Assembly (NCBI GenBank): GCA_946414805.1
Contig: CAMKPZ010000002.1
Location: 1 to 64,000, forward strand
From: an uncultured Bacteroidales bacterium
GTDB lineage: Bacteria > Bacteroidota > Bacteroidia > Bacteroidales > Paludibacteraceae
Direction: 5' to 3'
DNA length: 64,000 nt
Shown: one piece after another, positions 16,368 to 24,041 of the stretch
Numbering within the stretch: position 1 is the first letter of the stretch
Layout of the letters: each line of letters starts with the position of its first letter
Notes under the pieces: model-generated
What the model saw: only the letters and a program-made list of their open reading frames with translations
Database searches by the model: none
What the model was told of the DNA's origin: nothing
Program-made: the position numbers and the translations under genes

Positions 16368-17303
16368 TTACAGAAGCGTTCTCAAGAATTCAATCGAGGT
16401 GTTCTGCGAGGGTTGATGGGTACCATAAGCGATACCAACCTGCCGCGCCGCGTCGATCTGCAGTTTCTGGATGTCAATGCCGTCCTGGTATTTCTTCATC
16501 TCGAACTTCCAGTCATCGAGCACCTTGCCTTTGATCTCGCGGTAGAGTGCCATCGCCTCGTCGTAGCAACCGGCATCCGGCAGTATATTCGCCAGATACT
16601 CTCCTGCCGCTGCGGCCCCTTTCGCGTTCTGCTCAGCCGCCCAAGCCTGCCGCGCCGCAGCGAGGTAGATATTACATTCGTTATCGATCTGCTGCTGATA
16701 GATCTCCAGACCTGCCGTCAGTGCGGCATCGTAATGCCTGGACTGCTGCGGGATGAGCGAAACGAGGTACAGTGCCTGCTCGTAGTCTTTCTGTTTCGCC
16801 AGAAAGCGGGCTTTCTTGATCAGTGCCTCGCCCTCATGATCGTAATAAGCAACGATCTTCTGCTTGCCATCGCTGATGAACTGGGTCACCTGCGGCGTCT
16901 GGAGCGGCATATGGCTGATGGCATTGAGATAGCACTTGTTCTCGGTCTCGCCGAGTCCGCGGACAGTGAAAGAAGTGGAGGAGAAGACCGTCTTGGCGTA
17001 CGCATCGACGATATAGAGATTCATCTCCATCTTCTCCGCTATCTTCGCCGGAGGGCCGGCAATGATATCTTTGTCCAGCGGAGTGGTGGTAACGGTGAGG
17101 ACGAACTGGCCCAGATAATCCAGTCCGGCAATACCGTTTTTGGTCAGCAGTTGGGTCAGTTTGTTCTCTATCATGGCTTTCGCGCCCTGCGGGAAGGACT
17201 CGGAGTCATCGGCGGCGTAAACGGAGATCGGCAGATACTCGGTCTGCGCCATCATGGCAGCACTCATGAGTGCGGCGATACATATGGAAAAGATGCGTTT
17301 CAT
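16368..17303 (-). CDS. exported protein, unknown function
   Basis: The signal peptide MKRIFSICIAALMSAAMMAQ precedes about 290 residues. The first half has a beta/alpha pattern (MIENKLTQLLTKNGIAGLDY, QFVLTVTTTPLDKDI) like LPS-assembly or CsgG-type periplasmic domains. The second half is helical, with TPR-like spacing (AKQKDYEQALYLVSLIPQQS). Clustered with six other exported proteins in one direction. The CsgG-like resemblance is only a hint from the fold pattern. Confidence 0.68.
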   Translation of the reverse strand: MKRIFSICIAALMSAAMMAQTEYLPISVYAADDSESFPQGAKAMIENKLTQLLTKNGIAGLDYLGQFVLTVTTTPLDKDIIAGPPAKIAEKMEMNLYIVDAYAKTVFSSTSFTVRGLGETENKCYLNAISHMPLQTPQVTQFISDGKQKIVAYYDHEGEALIKKARFLAKQKDYEQALYLVSLIPQQSRHYDAALTAGLEIYQQQIDNECNIYLAAARQAWAAEQNAKGAAAAGEYLANILPDAGCYDEAMALYREIKGKVLDDWKFEMKKYQDGIDIQKLQIDAARQVGIAYGTHQPSQNTSIEFLRTLL

Positions 17304-17348
17304 AACAATCCAAACAGTAAATTGTAAATGACTAAATAGTAAATACCT

Positions 17349-18299
17349 TTATTTTTCACCGAGTACGATGACGGCTCTACCGAGGCCTTTGACCATCACT
17401 TTGCAGGGTATGTTATACGGAGCTTTGCGGAGATGTTTGGCTAATCCTTTGGCAAAGCCGTTGGCGTCGATGGCGCGTCCGCGTTCGTCGTAAACAGGGA
17501 TACGGACCTGTGTGAAATTAGCGATGTTCTCGGAAGCGTACGGCATGGTGAAACGGCCCTGTACGGTATTGAGTTGCAGCCAGTTATTGATGACATCCAC
17601 CAGTTCCTCACCGTCGAACTCCGTCTCCAGATCCACGCCTGCGGCATTATTGGCGAAGACTTTCACATCCAGCGTGATCTCGCGTCCGATCGTCTGCATC
17701 TCGGTGAAATGATCCATGAGGCGGTTGTTGAAATTATCCATGTTCGCCACGATCGCTTCCTCCAGCAGTACATCCACATCGGCGGAGAAGGAAGGCGCTC
17801 CGGTACCGGCTGCGGCACCGATCGACCTGGCGGTATAGGCATCGCGTGCCTCCAGGATATACGAGAGCGAGTGCTTCGGGCCGAAGTCCTTGACCTCCCA
17901 ACTGAGTTCCAGAATGATATCACATTTCGCCGTACGGGCTATTTCGTCCAGCGGACTCTCCGCCAGTTCGTTTCCTGCTTTGGAGAGGGTCATGTTATCC
18001 TCCATGCGGCGTTGCTCGAGATTCTTGATCTCCTGCTCCATGCTCTTGAGCGGGAACTCACGCTCCGCCATCAGGTCATTGATCTTGGCGATTGCCAGTT
18101 TGAGCCCCATGTTCTCCTGCAGTGCTTGCTTGTAGTTAGGCACTTTGGCGGTGATACCCATATTCTCCACCTCGGTATAATAGCCGTTGGAGATGCACCA
18201 TACATCGGACGGAACCACCATGAGTTCGGGTTTCTTGATCTGCGCACTTGCCAGCAGGGCTACCAGCGCAAGCGCTATTGTAAATAATGACTTTTTCAT
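17349..18299 (-). CDS. exported protein, DUF6175-like
   Basis: Signal peptide MKKSLFTIALALVALLASAQ, then IKKPELMVVPSDVWCISNGY, a coiled-coil segment (MEQEIKNLEQRRMEDNMTL) and a C-terminal beta domain ending KVMVKGLGRAVIVLG. This resembles conserved Bacteroidota proteins of the DUF6175 type, assigned from memory of the N-terminal pattern. It contains a segment, CDIILELSWEVKD, of the kind found in proteins that act with envelope complexes. A member of the seven-gene exported-protein cluster; role unknown. Confidence 0.6.
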   Translation of the reverse strand: MKKSLFTIALALVALLASAQIKKPELMVVPSDVWCISNGYYTEVENMGITAKVPNYKQALQENMGLKLAIAKINDLMAEREFPLKSMEQEIKNLEQRRMEDNMTLSKAGNELAESPLDEIARTAKCDIILELSWEVKDFGPKHSLSYILEARDAYTARSIGAAAGTGAPSFSADVDVLLEEAIVANMDNFNNRLMDHFTEMQTIGREITLDVKVFANNAAGVDLETEFDGEELVDVINNWLQLNTVQGRFTMPYASENIANFTQVRIPVYDERGRAIDANGFAKGLAKHLRKAPYNIPCKVMVKGLGRAVIVLGEK

Positions 18300-18321
18300 A
18301 ATTTTAATAAATTAAAATTCT

Positions 18322-18380
18322 GGAGTTTCGGCGTCGTCGAGTCGGGTAAGCAAGCTTACACTCGACTAGCGCGAAACTTC
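18322..18380. other. nested three-stem intergenic hairpin
   Basis: Three perfectly paired arm sets are nested: AGTTTCG/CGAAACT (outer), GTCGAG/CTCGAC (middle), GTAAGC/GCTTAC (inner, AA loop). It lies between two leftward genes. It could be an mRNA processing or attenuation structure; no long U-tract follows. Confidence 0.5.
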
Positions 18381-18388
18381 ATAATAGT

Positions 18389-18883
18389 TTAGTATCTTCC
18401 TTCCTTGGGGATGATACCGTCTTCCTGCAGTTTTTTCTTTATTCCTGCGCGATCGACGGTAACGGTACCGGTCTCCACCATCTGTCTGCCGTCCCGCTCG
18501 TAACGCGTGGTAACGGCCCGGCGGTCTTTATAACTGGTGAACTGTTTCCAGGGACCATTGTCACTGAAGAAGGCATTCCAATAATCCTCGTATTTCTCCT
18601 GTGCGTTCATATCGAGGCAGAGGGGTTTGAGATCTGCGAGTCCGTCGGTCGCCGATTTGATACCGTCGAAGATGATCTCTTTGACCACTTTGCGTTGCGC
18701 ATCGGAGAAAGCGGTGACCGCATCTCTGGACCGCACCTGGGTACGAACGACATACGTACCGTCAAAATCGGCACTGAGTAACCGGCTCGGCTGGTTATAA
18801 AACGCTTGCGAACGCTTGGCACCGCATGATGCTAATGAAAGTACAAAGGTACAAAGTACGATGTACAGAAGGTTTCGTTTCAT
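18389..18883 (-). CDS. lipoprotein, unknown function
   Basis: The signal peptide MKRNLLYIVLCTFVLSLASC has a lipobox Cys. Its hydrophobic core is encoded by GTACAAAG-type short repeats (about 18840-18867) like those seen elsewhere in the window. The mature part (about 145 residues) has a conserved-looking SDAQRKVVKEIIFDGIKSA and ends with a predicted helix. It is related in layout to the next upstream gene (18917-19417): both have an early YVVR/YLVK strand, a KDYFDSFF/EDYWNAFF segment and a C-terminal KALE/KKLQ helix, so they are probably distant paralogues. Confidence 0.68.
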   Translation of the reverse strand: MKRNLLYIVLCTFVLSLASCGAKRSQAFYNQPSRLLSADFDGTYVVRTQVRSRDAVTAFSDAQRKVVKEIIFDGIKSATDGLADLKPLCLDMNAQEKYEDYWNAFFSDNGPWKQFTSYKDRRAVTTRYERDGRQMVETGTVTVDRAGIKKKLQEDGIIPKEGRY

Positions 18884-18916
18884 ATTAATTACGAATTAAA
18901 AATTACGAATTACGAA

Positions 18917-19417
18917 TTAAAATCCGCTATTAAGTTTTTTGATGATACCGGCAGCTTCGAGGGCTTTGCGCAGGTCGTCCTTACGCACGCTGACCACTAC
19001 GCCTACTTTGTATTCGTTGCCGACGCGTACGGTCTCGGTGGTACCCGACATGATCGAAGCATATTTCTGGAACTCACCGCCATCGGCGAAGAAGCTGTCG
19101 AAATAGTCTTTGTACTGGTTTTCGATGCCCGGTTGGTTCGCCATCGGTCGCTGCGAGACGCATCCCTGACCGCCTCCATAGCCCTTGAAGATCACGCCAT
19201 GGACGGCATTCTTGCGGCACTGGTTCTCCGCGATACCCGCGCTGCGGCTATAGGTCCATACTTTGACGAGATACGTGCCCTGGATCGCATTTCCTGCGCA
19301 CTCGATCTCGTAACGGAACTGGTTCGTGTCCTTATTCGCTTTGGCTTGACGCGCAGCTGCGCACGAACTGAAGATAATAACTACTACAGCAAGTAGAGGG
19401 AAAAGAAATTTTCTCAT
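18917..19417 (-). CDS. lipoprotein, unknown function
   Basis: Starts at MRKFLFPLLAVVVIIFSSC, with the lipobox Cys at residue 19; an upstream in-frame ATG would add 10 hydrophilic residues and spoil the signal peptide. The mature domain (NQFRYEIECAGNAIQGTYLV, KDYFDSFFADGGEFQKYASI) parallels the following gene and may be a tandem paralogue. Part of the exported-protein cluster. Function unknown. Confidence 0.68.
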   Translation of the reverse strand: MRKFLFPLLAVVVIIFSSCAAARQAKANKDTNQFRYEIECAGNAIQGTYLVKVWTYSRSAGIAENQCRKNAVHGVIFKGYGGGQGCVSQRPMANQPGIENQYKDYFDSFFADGGEFQKYASIMSGTTETVRVGNEYKVGVVVSVRKDDLRKALEAAGIIKKLNSGF

Positions 19418-19439
19418 AATATTTTGATTTTTGAGTTGT

Positions 19440-20492
19440 TTATTCAAACATTAGTGATACGCCGATCTGGCTGTAATTGCTGACGGACCGGAATTGTCCG
19501 TAGGGGCAGTTGCCGTGGTAGGCGCGTACTCCCAGCGCTATCCGGGAGAAATAGCCGTCGTAGCCCGGCGTGTTGTATCGCGCGCCCATGAATATATTAT
19601 AGGTGAAGACGCGTTTGTCTTTCTGCAGGTTCTTCGGATCATCCGTTTGGCGGACCGTCAGGTCGTAGCCGTAACACTCGCGGTTACGGATCTCCGCAGA
19701 GGCAATGCCTTGAAAGCCATGTCTGCTCGTCGGAGACTGGTATTGGTACTGGAGATAGATCTCCCAGGGGTTTCTTTTGGAATAAGGCACATGATCCGTG
19801 CCATCGGGATCCACGAGCGATGCATCTCCCGCATCGGGATCCATATTAAACCATCCTCCGTGCCACAGGACCATCAGGCCCAGACGGAAACAATGGTTTT
19901 GCGCATAGCGGTCTTCCGCTTCATTGAGGGTGAAAACAAACTCGGTATAGTTATAGGACACATTGACGCGGCGGATGGCATAGCCGCGGTCTAAATGACG
20001 GATCTGCAGTTCGTCGCCGATATGGGTGGATTCATGCTTGAAGGGGCTCCACTGGACGGAGTAGTTCTTCGCAAACCCGCGGTTGAGGCGGTGCAGGAAA
20101 GTGACGGTAGGAATACCGATCCGGTAGTCGGTATCGACGATGGGCGAGGTGCTGAAGTCATAGAAATCCATCCACAGGTTGGCGCTGAGCGCCATGTTAA
20201 CGGTCAAGGCAAAGGTGGAGTCCTTCAGGTTTCCGGTCCAGAGAGGCAGGTTGATTCCGAAAAGTCCCATGGTCTGCCAGCGGTAGGGGGTGCCGTGAGC
20301 ACCATAGTCATAGGCGGGATGGTTGGTGCAATAAGGGATGTCCATGCGCACAAAATTCGGGTGCATGTCGGCATAGAGACTATGTCCGAACTGCGCGTAA
20401 CGGAAGAATCCACGCCCTTTGACGGGCGTGGATTCAGCGCACAGCGGTATCGCCATGAGTACACAAAGTGCTATGAGCGATAACCGTTTCAT
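19440..20492 (-). CDS. outer-membrane beta-barrel-like protein
   Basis: A signal peptide MKRLSLIALCVLMAIPLCA precedes about 330 residues of alternating aromatic beta strands (FALTVNMALSANLWMDFYDF, YTEFVFTLNEAEDRYAQNHC), ending IGVSLMFE with a terminal aromatic-plus-charged pair as in outer-membrane barrels. It lies 3 bp after the small barrel gene and before the two lipoproteins. Probably an outer-membrane component of the same system. Substrate unknown. Confidence 0.68.
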   Translation of the reverse strand: MKRLSLIALCVLMAIPLCAESTPVKGRGFFRYAQFGHSLYADMHPNFVRMDIPYCTNHPAYDYGAHGTPYRWQTMGLFGINLPLWTGNLKDSTFALTVNMALSANLWMDFYDFSTSPIVDTDYRIGIPTVTFLHRLNRGFAKNYSVQWSPFKHESTHIGDELQIRHLDRGYAIRRVNVSYNYTEFVFTLNEAEDRYAQNHCFRLGLMVLWHGGWFNMDPDAGDASLVDPDGTDHVPYSKRNPWEIYLQYQYQSPTSRHGFQGIASAEIRNRECYGYDLTVRQTDDPKNLQKDKRVFTYNIFMGARYNTPGYDGYFSRIALGVRAYHGNCPYGQFRSVSNYSQIGVSLMFE

Positions 20493-20495
20493 TAC

Positions 20496-20987
20496 TTAAA
20501 ATTTGTATCGGATACCGAGTCCCAGACCGCCGGCATATACATCGTAACCGAAGCCTGCAGCAACGCCGCCGTTGCCGTTACCAGCGATACCTACACCCAA
20601 AGTAGGACGGAAATCCAACGAGAGTTGGAGCGGGAACCAGAAGTCGTACTCAATACCGAAACGACCAGCTGCTCCGATGAAAGCTGCGGTGGTGGCATAC
20701 CAAGACCACTGAACGGCACCACCGACACCCATGTACCAGTGCCACTCACCCTTTTCGTTCCAAGGTACAGTAGCACCGAACGGATCAATCCAGTCATGGG
20801 TACAAGCAGCTTCAAGACCTGCAAATCCCGGAACACCGACTTCGAGCGAAATCATGTTTCCGCTACCCAGACCATGCTCATACGAAAACTCGGCACCATA
20901 ACCCAGACGACCACCGATTGCGCGAGGCTGGGCAAAAGCCATCACACTTGCCATAGCAAGTACTGCAATGAATAAAATCTTCTTCAT
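20496..20987 (-). CDS. small outer-membrane beta-barrel protein
   Basis: Signal peptide MKKILFIAVLAMASVMAFAQ, then a Gly- and aromatic-rich region of amphipathic strands ending GGLGLGIRYKF, a typical barrel C-terminus with terminal Phe. At about 143 mature residues it fits an 8-stranded barrel. First gene of the seven-gene cluster. No specific promoter could be recognised in the about 60 bp upstream. Confidence 0.72.
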   Translation of the reverse strand: MKKILFIAVLAMASVMAFAQPRAIGGRLGYGAEFSYEHGLGSGNMISLEVGVPGFAGLEAACTHDWIDPFGATVPWNEKGEWHWYMGVGGAVQWSWYATTAAFIGAAGRFGIEYDFWFPLQLSLDFRPTLGVGIAGNGNGGVAAGFGYDVYAGGLGLGIRYKF

Positions 20988-21046
20988 TTTACCTTATACA
21001 GAATGTTAATTGTTAGTTTATAGTAAATAGCCATCTTAATAAAAAA

Positions 21047-21079
21047 CGATATACCGGAATTCGACATCCCGGTATATCG
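21047..21079 (-). terminator. terminator after GGGtGRT gene
   Basis: A perfect 11-bp stem CGATATACCGG/CCGGTATATCG is followed, in the leftward sense, by six U residues. It ends the two-gene operon at 21089-22813. Confidence 0.85.
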
Positions 21080-21088
21080 AATCTTTTC

Positions 21089-22099
21089 TTACTTATTCAG
21101 CGCAAGTGCTACGTTTACTGCGCAGGCGACAGTACAACCTACCATCGGGTTGTTACCGATGCCGAGGAAGCCCATCATCTCTACGTGTGCCGGAACGGAG
21201 CTGGAACCTGCAAACTGTGCGTCGCTGTGCATACGGCCGAGGGTATCGGTCATACCATAGGAAGCAGGACCTGCAGCCATGTTATCCGGGTGCAGCGTAC
21301 GGCCTGTACCGCCGCCCGAAGCAACGGAGAAGTACGGCTTGCCGGCGAGGATACGCTCTTTCTTATACGTACCTGCTACCGGGTGCTGGAAACGGGTCGG
21401 GTTGGTAGAGTTACCGGTGATGGAGACATCCACGTTCTCGTGCCAGAGGATAGCCACGCCCTCGCGTACGTCGTCTGCGCCGTAGCAGTTCACTTTTGCA
21501 CGCGGACCGTCGCTGTAGGCTTTCTTGCGAACGATCTTCAACTCACCCGTGAAATAGTCGAACTCGGTCTGTACATAGGTGAAACCGTTGATACGGCTGA
21601 TGATCATAGCAGCGTCTTTGCCCAGACCGTTCAGAATGCAGCGGAGCGGGTTCTTACGAACCTTGTTCGCCATCTCGGCAATCTTGATTGCACCCTCAGC
21701 GGCAGCGAACGACTCGTGGCCGGCGAGGAATGCGAAGCACTGGGTTTCCTCGCGGAGCAGACGGGCAGCCAGGTTACCGTGACCGATACCTACCTTGCGG
21801 TCGTCAGCCACCGAACCCGGGATACAGAAGGACTGCAGACCGATACCGATAGCCTCGGCAGCGTCAGCGGCGTTCTTGCAGCCTTTCTTCAGCGCGATAG
21901 CGGTACCTACTACGTAAGCCCACTTGGCGTTCTCAAAACAAATACGTTGGGTCTCCTCGCAGGTCAGATAAGGATCGAGGCCGTATTGCTCGCAAATCTG
22001 GTTGGCCTCCTCGATGGAAGCGATACCGTTAGCGTTCAGAGCGGCGAGAATCTGTTTCTCGCGGCGGTCTTGCGACTCAAATTTTACTTCACGAATCAT
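21089..22099 (-). CDS. GGGtGRT family protein
   Basis: A 336-residue soluble protein with the diagnostic SGGGTGRTLHPDN motif (about residues 266-278), which names the family. Rich in Gly and Cys (NPMVGCTVACAVNVAL at the end). In Bacteroidota and Clostridia this gene usually sits next to a NifU-like Fe-S scaffold, as here (12 bp downstream of it). The exact reaction is not established; a role linked to Fe-S or redox metabolism is inferred from the constant pairing. Confidence 0.9.
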   Translation of the reverse strand: MIREVKFESQDRREKQILAALNANGIASIEEANQICEQYGLDPYLTCEETQRICFENAKWAYVVGTAIALKKGCKNAADAAEAIGIGLQSFCIPGSVADDRKVGIGHGNLAARLLREETQCFAFLAGHESFAAAEGAIKIAEMANKVRKNPLRCILNGLGKDAAMIISRINGFTYVQTEFDYFTGELKIVRKKAYSDGPRAKVNCYGADDVREGVAILWHENVDVSITGNSTNPTRFQHPVAGTYKKERILAGKPYFSVASGGGTGRTLHPDNMAAGPASYGMTDTLGRMHSDAQFAGSSSVPAHVEMMGFLGIGNNPMVGCTVACAVNVALALNK

Positions 22100-22111
22100 A
22101 GTCTCTCCTCC

Positions 22112-22813
22112 TTAGTTTTTGCGTGGATCAATCGATTTAACTGCACCTTGCTCTTTGGTCGTGCGGCCGTAAGTTCCGGTAACGCTCTTGAGCGCCTCGT
22201 CAGCGGGAACACCCTTCTTGACAGCGTCCATGAACTTACCCATGTGTACGTACTCGTATCCGCAAACCTCGTTGTCCTCGTCGAGGAACTCCTTGGTGAT
22301 ATAACCCTCGGTGAGCTGGAGGTAACGAACGCCCTTTGCCTTGGTGGAATAGAGCGTACCGCACTGGGAAACAAGTCCCTTACCGAGGTCTTCCAGACCG
22401 GCACCGATGGCCAGACCGCCCTCGGAGAAGGCAGACTGCGTACGACCGTAAACGATCTGCAGGAACAACTCGCGCATAGCGGTGTTGATAGCATCGCAAA
22501 CGAGGTCGGTGTTGAGCGCCTCAAGGATGGTCTTGCCCGGCAGGATCTCAGCCGCCATGGCAGCGGAGTGGGTCATACCCGAGCAACCAATGGTCTCAAC
22601 GAGCGCCTCCTCGATGATACCGTCTTTCACGTTCAGACTCAGCTTGCAGCAACCCTGTTGCGGGGCACACCAGCCGATACCGTGCGTCATACCGGAGATG
22701 TCCTTGATCTCCGTAGCTTTCACCCATTTGCCCTCCTCGGGAATAGGTGCCGGTCCGTGCTTCGGACCCTTCGCTACCACGCACATTTCTTGTACTTCTT
22801 TCGAATAAATCAT
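22112..22813 (-). CDS. Fe-S cluster assembly scaffold protein (NifU-like)
   Basis: This 233-residue soluble protein carries a NifU/IscU-type scaffold domain with conserved cysteines in GWCAPQQGCCKLSLNV and ETIGCSGMTHSAAMAAEILP (about residues 48-95). The N-terminal leader before it and the C-terminal extension are typical of the version paired with GGGtGRT proteins. First gene of a two-gene operon with a clear promoter at 22893-22923. Expected to assemble or deliver Fe-S clusters in the cytoplasm; its client is unknown. Confidence 0.82.
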   Translation of the reverse strand: MIYSKEVQEMCVVAKGPKHGPAPIPEEGKWVKATEIKDISGMTHGIGWCAPQQGCCKLSLNVKDGIIEEALVETIGCSGMTHSAAMAAEILPGKTILEALNTDLVCDAINTAMRELFLQIVYGRTQSAFSEGGLAIGAGLEDLGKGLVSQCGTLYSTKAKGVRYLQLTEGYITKEFLDEDNEVCGYEYVHMGKFMDAVKKGVPADEALKSVTGTYGRTTKEQGAVKSIDPRKN

Positions 22814-22892
22814 GTGGTTAATATTTATTATTTGTTATTGTTGTATTTCTAACCTTGCGCCGTGTGAGTGTTTACTCCCACATTTTGCGCTG

Positions 22893-22923
22893 CAAAATTA
22901 CTACTTTTTTTTGATATATGCAA
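22893..22923 (-). promoter_or_regulatory. promoter of Fe-S scaffold operon
   Basis: Leftward TTGC at 22920-22923, 19-bp A-rich spacer, TAATTTTG at 22893-22900. Matches the window consensus TTGC-N19-TAnnTTTG. Confidence 0.8.
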
Positions 22924-23033
22924 GAAAAAATGCACTTTTGCGAGAAACAAGTGCATTTTTCATTCCCAAGGCAAGAAATCTGTCTCCTTTTGGGCTTCGT
23001 CATCGCCGCCTACCGCCAGCAATTGGGTTAGCA

Positions 23034-23675
23034 TCATTTCGCTAATGCCGGAAAAAGTTTGTCAGGGTGTTTCTCCATCTCAAGGAGACGCTTCGCATAC
23101 ATTTTCCAATTTACTTTTTTGCCGTTCGTCAAATGTACAGGCTCGTCAAAATTGATCTCGTCAAAGAATATAATCGCTTTGAGCGGCATCAGCACATTCG
23201 CGTTGTACCTGCGCTCATAGAAATCAAGCATCTCATTCAATGTGTAGTGCGCCGAAAGCCACGCTACATCAATAAAATCTTTAATCCGCGTACCATTGCC
23301 TGAAATTGCATTCAGTTTCATAGCGCATATATCCGGCAGGCATGCAAGGCGAATCCCATCTTCTTCTGTCGGCTCTTGCAACCACGGATATTCATGGGCG
23401 ATACAGTCTATCTGAACGCCGTCGATCTCTCCTTTCACCGTACTGCGCGACATATAATCCGTCTGAAGACCGTAATTCCTCTCCAGATACTCGCGCAACT
23501 GCTGCTCGTCAAAGGCGGTATCTGTAAACAAATCCAAATCCACGCTGATACGATGCCCCAACTGCAAAGCCAATGCCGTGCCGCCGACAAGGCGGAACGA
23601 ACGCAATTCCGAATCCTGCATGAAGCGCGTCAAGAGTTGAAGTGTTGCTGGCGCGATTGTTTGAGTTTGTAACAT
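23034..23675 (-). CDS. AbiEii/AbiGii-type nucleotidyltransferase toxin
   Basis: Nucleotidyltransferase-fold protein with motif RLVGGTALALQLGHRISVDL (about residues 27-46), where the GG and the following DLDLF carry the catalytic aspartates. AbiEii-type toxins transfer nucleotides to cellular RNAs, or otherwise halt growth, and form type IV-like toxin-antitoxin pairs that can abort phage infection. The gene overlaps its partner antitoxin by 46 bp. The start MLQTQT matches homologues. The length of 213 residues is typical of the short Bacteroidota form. Activity and target not shown by sequence. Confidence 0.82.
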   Translation of the reverse strand: MLQTQTIAPATLQLLTRFMQDSELRSFRLVGGTALALQLGHRISVDLDLFTDTAFDEQQLREYLERNYGLQTDYMSRSTVKGEIDGVQIDCIAHEYPWLQEPTEEDGIRLACLPDICAMKLNAISGNGTRIKDFIDVAWLSAHYTLNEMLDFYERRYNANVLMPLKAIIFFDEINFDEPVHLTNGKKVNWKMYAKRLLEMEKHPDKLFPALAK

Positions 23676-23947
23676 TTGAGGTCTTCTTTTTTCAGATTGA
23701 AAGTATGGCAGGCAAAGTTCATGTCTTTGTCATTCATATACGGCACATTGCGTAACGCTTCCCGAACGCCGTTCAAACCATACATATTAAGCATGGCATA
23801 GTAATCTTCTCTGCGACCACGCTCCAACACACGCTGTACCACCACATTGCGCATGGTCTGCCAGTCAAAAGCAGACAAGTCATATTCCCACAACAACGAT
23901 GGACGAAGTGTAGAACCTGTGTGATATTTGTAATCAGCGAACGGCAT
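23630..23947 (-). CDS. antitoxin partner of AbiEii-type toxin (DUF6922-like)
   Basis: A 105-residue protein starting MPFADYKYHTGSTLRPSLLW. It resembles the DUF6922-type protein that precedes AbiEii-like toxins in Bacteroidota. The middle (FDWQTMRNVVVQRVLERGRR) looks helical and DNA-binding. I start it at 23947 because a longer frame (to 24004) would run through the promoter, whose -7 box TAACTTTG is at 23974-23981. First gene of the pair and expected to repress the operon. Assignment rests on the partner and size. Confidence 0.75.
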   Translation of the reverse strand: MPFADYKYHTGSTLRPSLLWEYDLSAFDWQTMRNVVVQRVLERGRREDYYAMLNMYGLNGVREALRNVPYMNDKDMNFACHTFNLKKEDLKCYKLKQSRQQHFNS

Positions 23948-23973
23948 TTTTTCTAACCTTTGCAAATTTGTTG

Positions 23974-24005
23974 CAAAGTTACACTTTTTTTTTGACATAT
24001 ACAAA
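23974..24005 (-). promoter_or_regulatory. promoter of AbiE-like operon
   Basis: Leftward TTTG at 24002-24005, 20-bp A-tract spacer, TAACTTTG at 23974-23981. The transcript start falls about 20 bp before the ATG at 23947. Confidence 0.75.
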
Positions 24006-24041
24006 AAAAATCTGCATTTTTTGTACAGATTTTTATATTTC

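Noticed and set aside
15281..17923. Long plus-strand frames opposite the exported-protein cluster (and similar ones opposite sprA)
   Set aside because: Shadows of the minus-strand genes; the minus-strand products have signal peptides and correct operon spacing.
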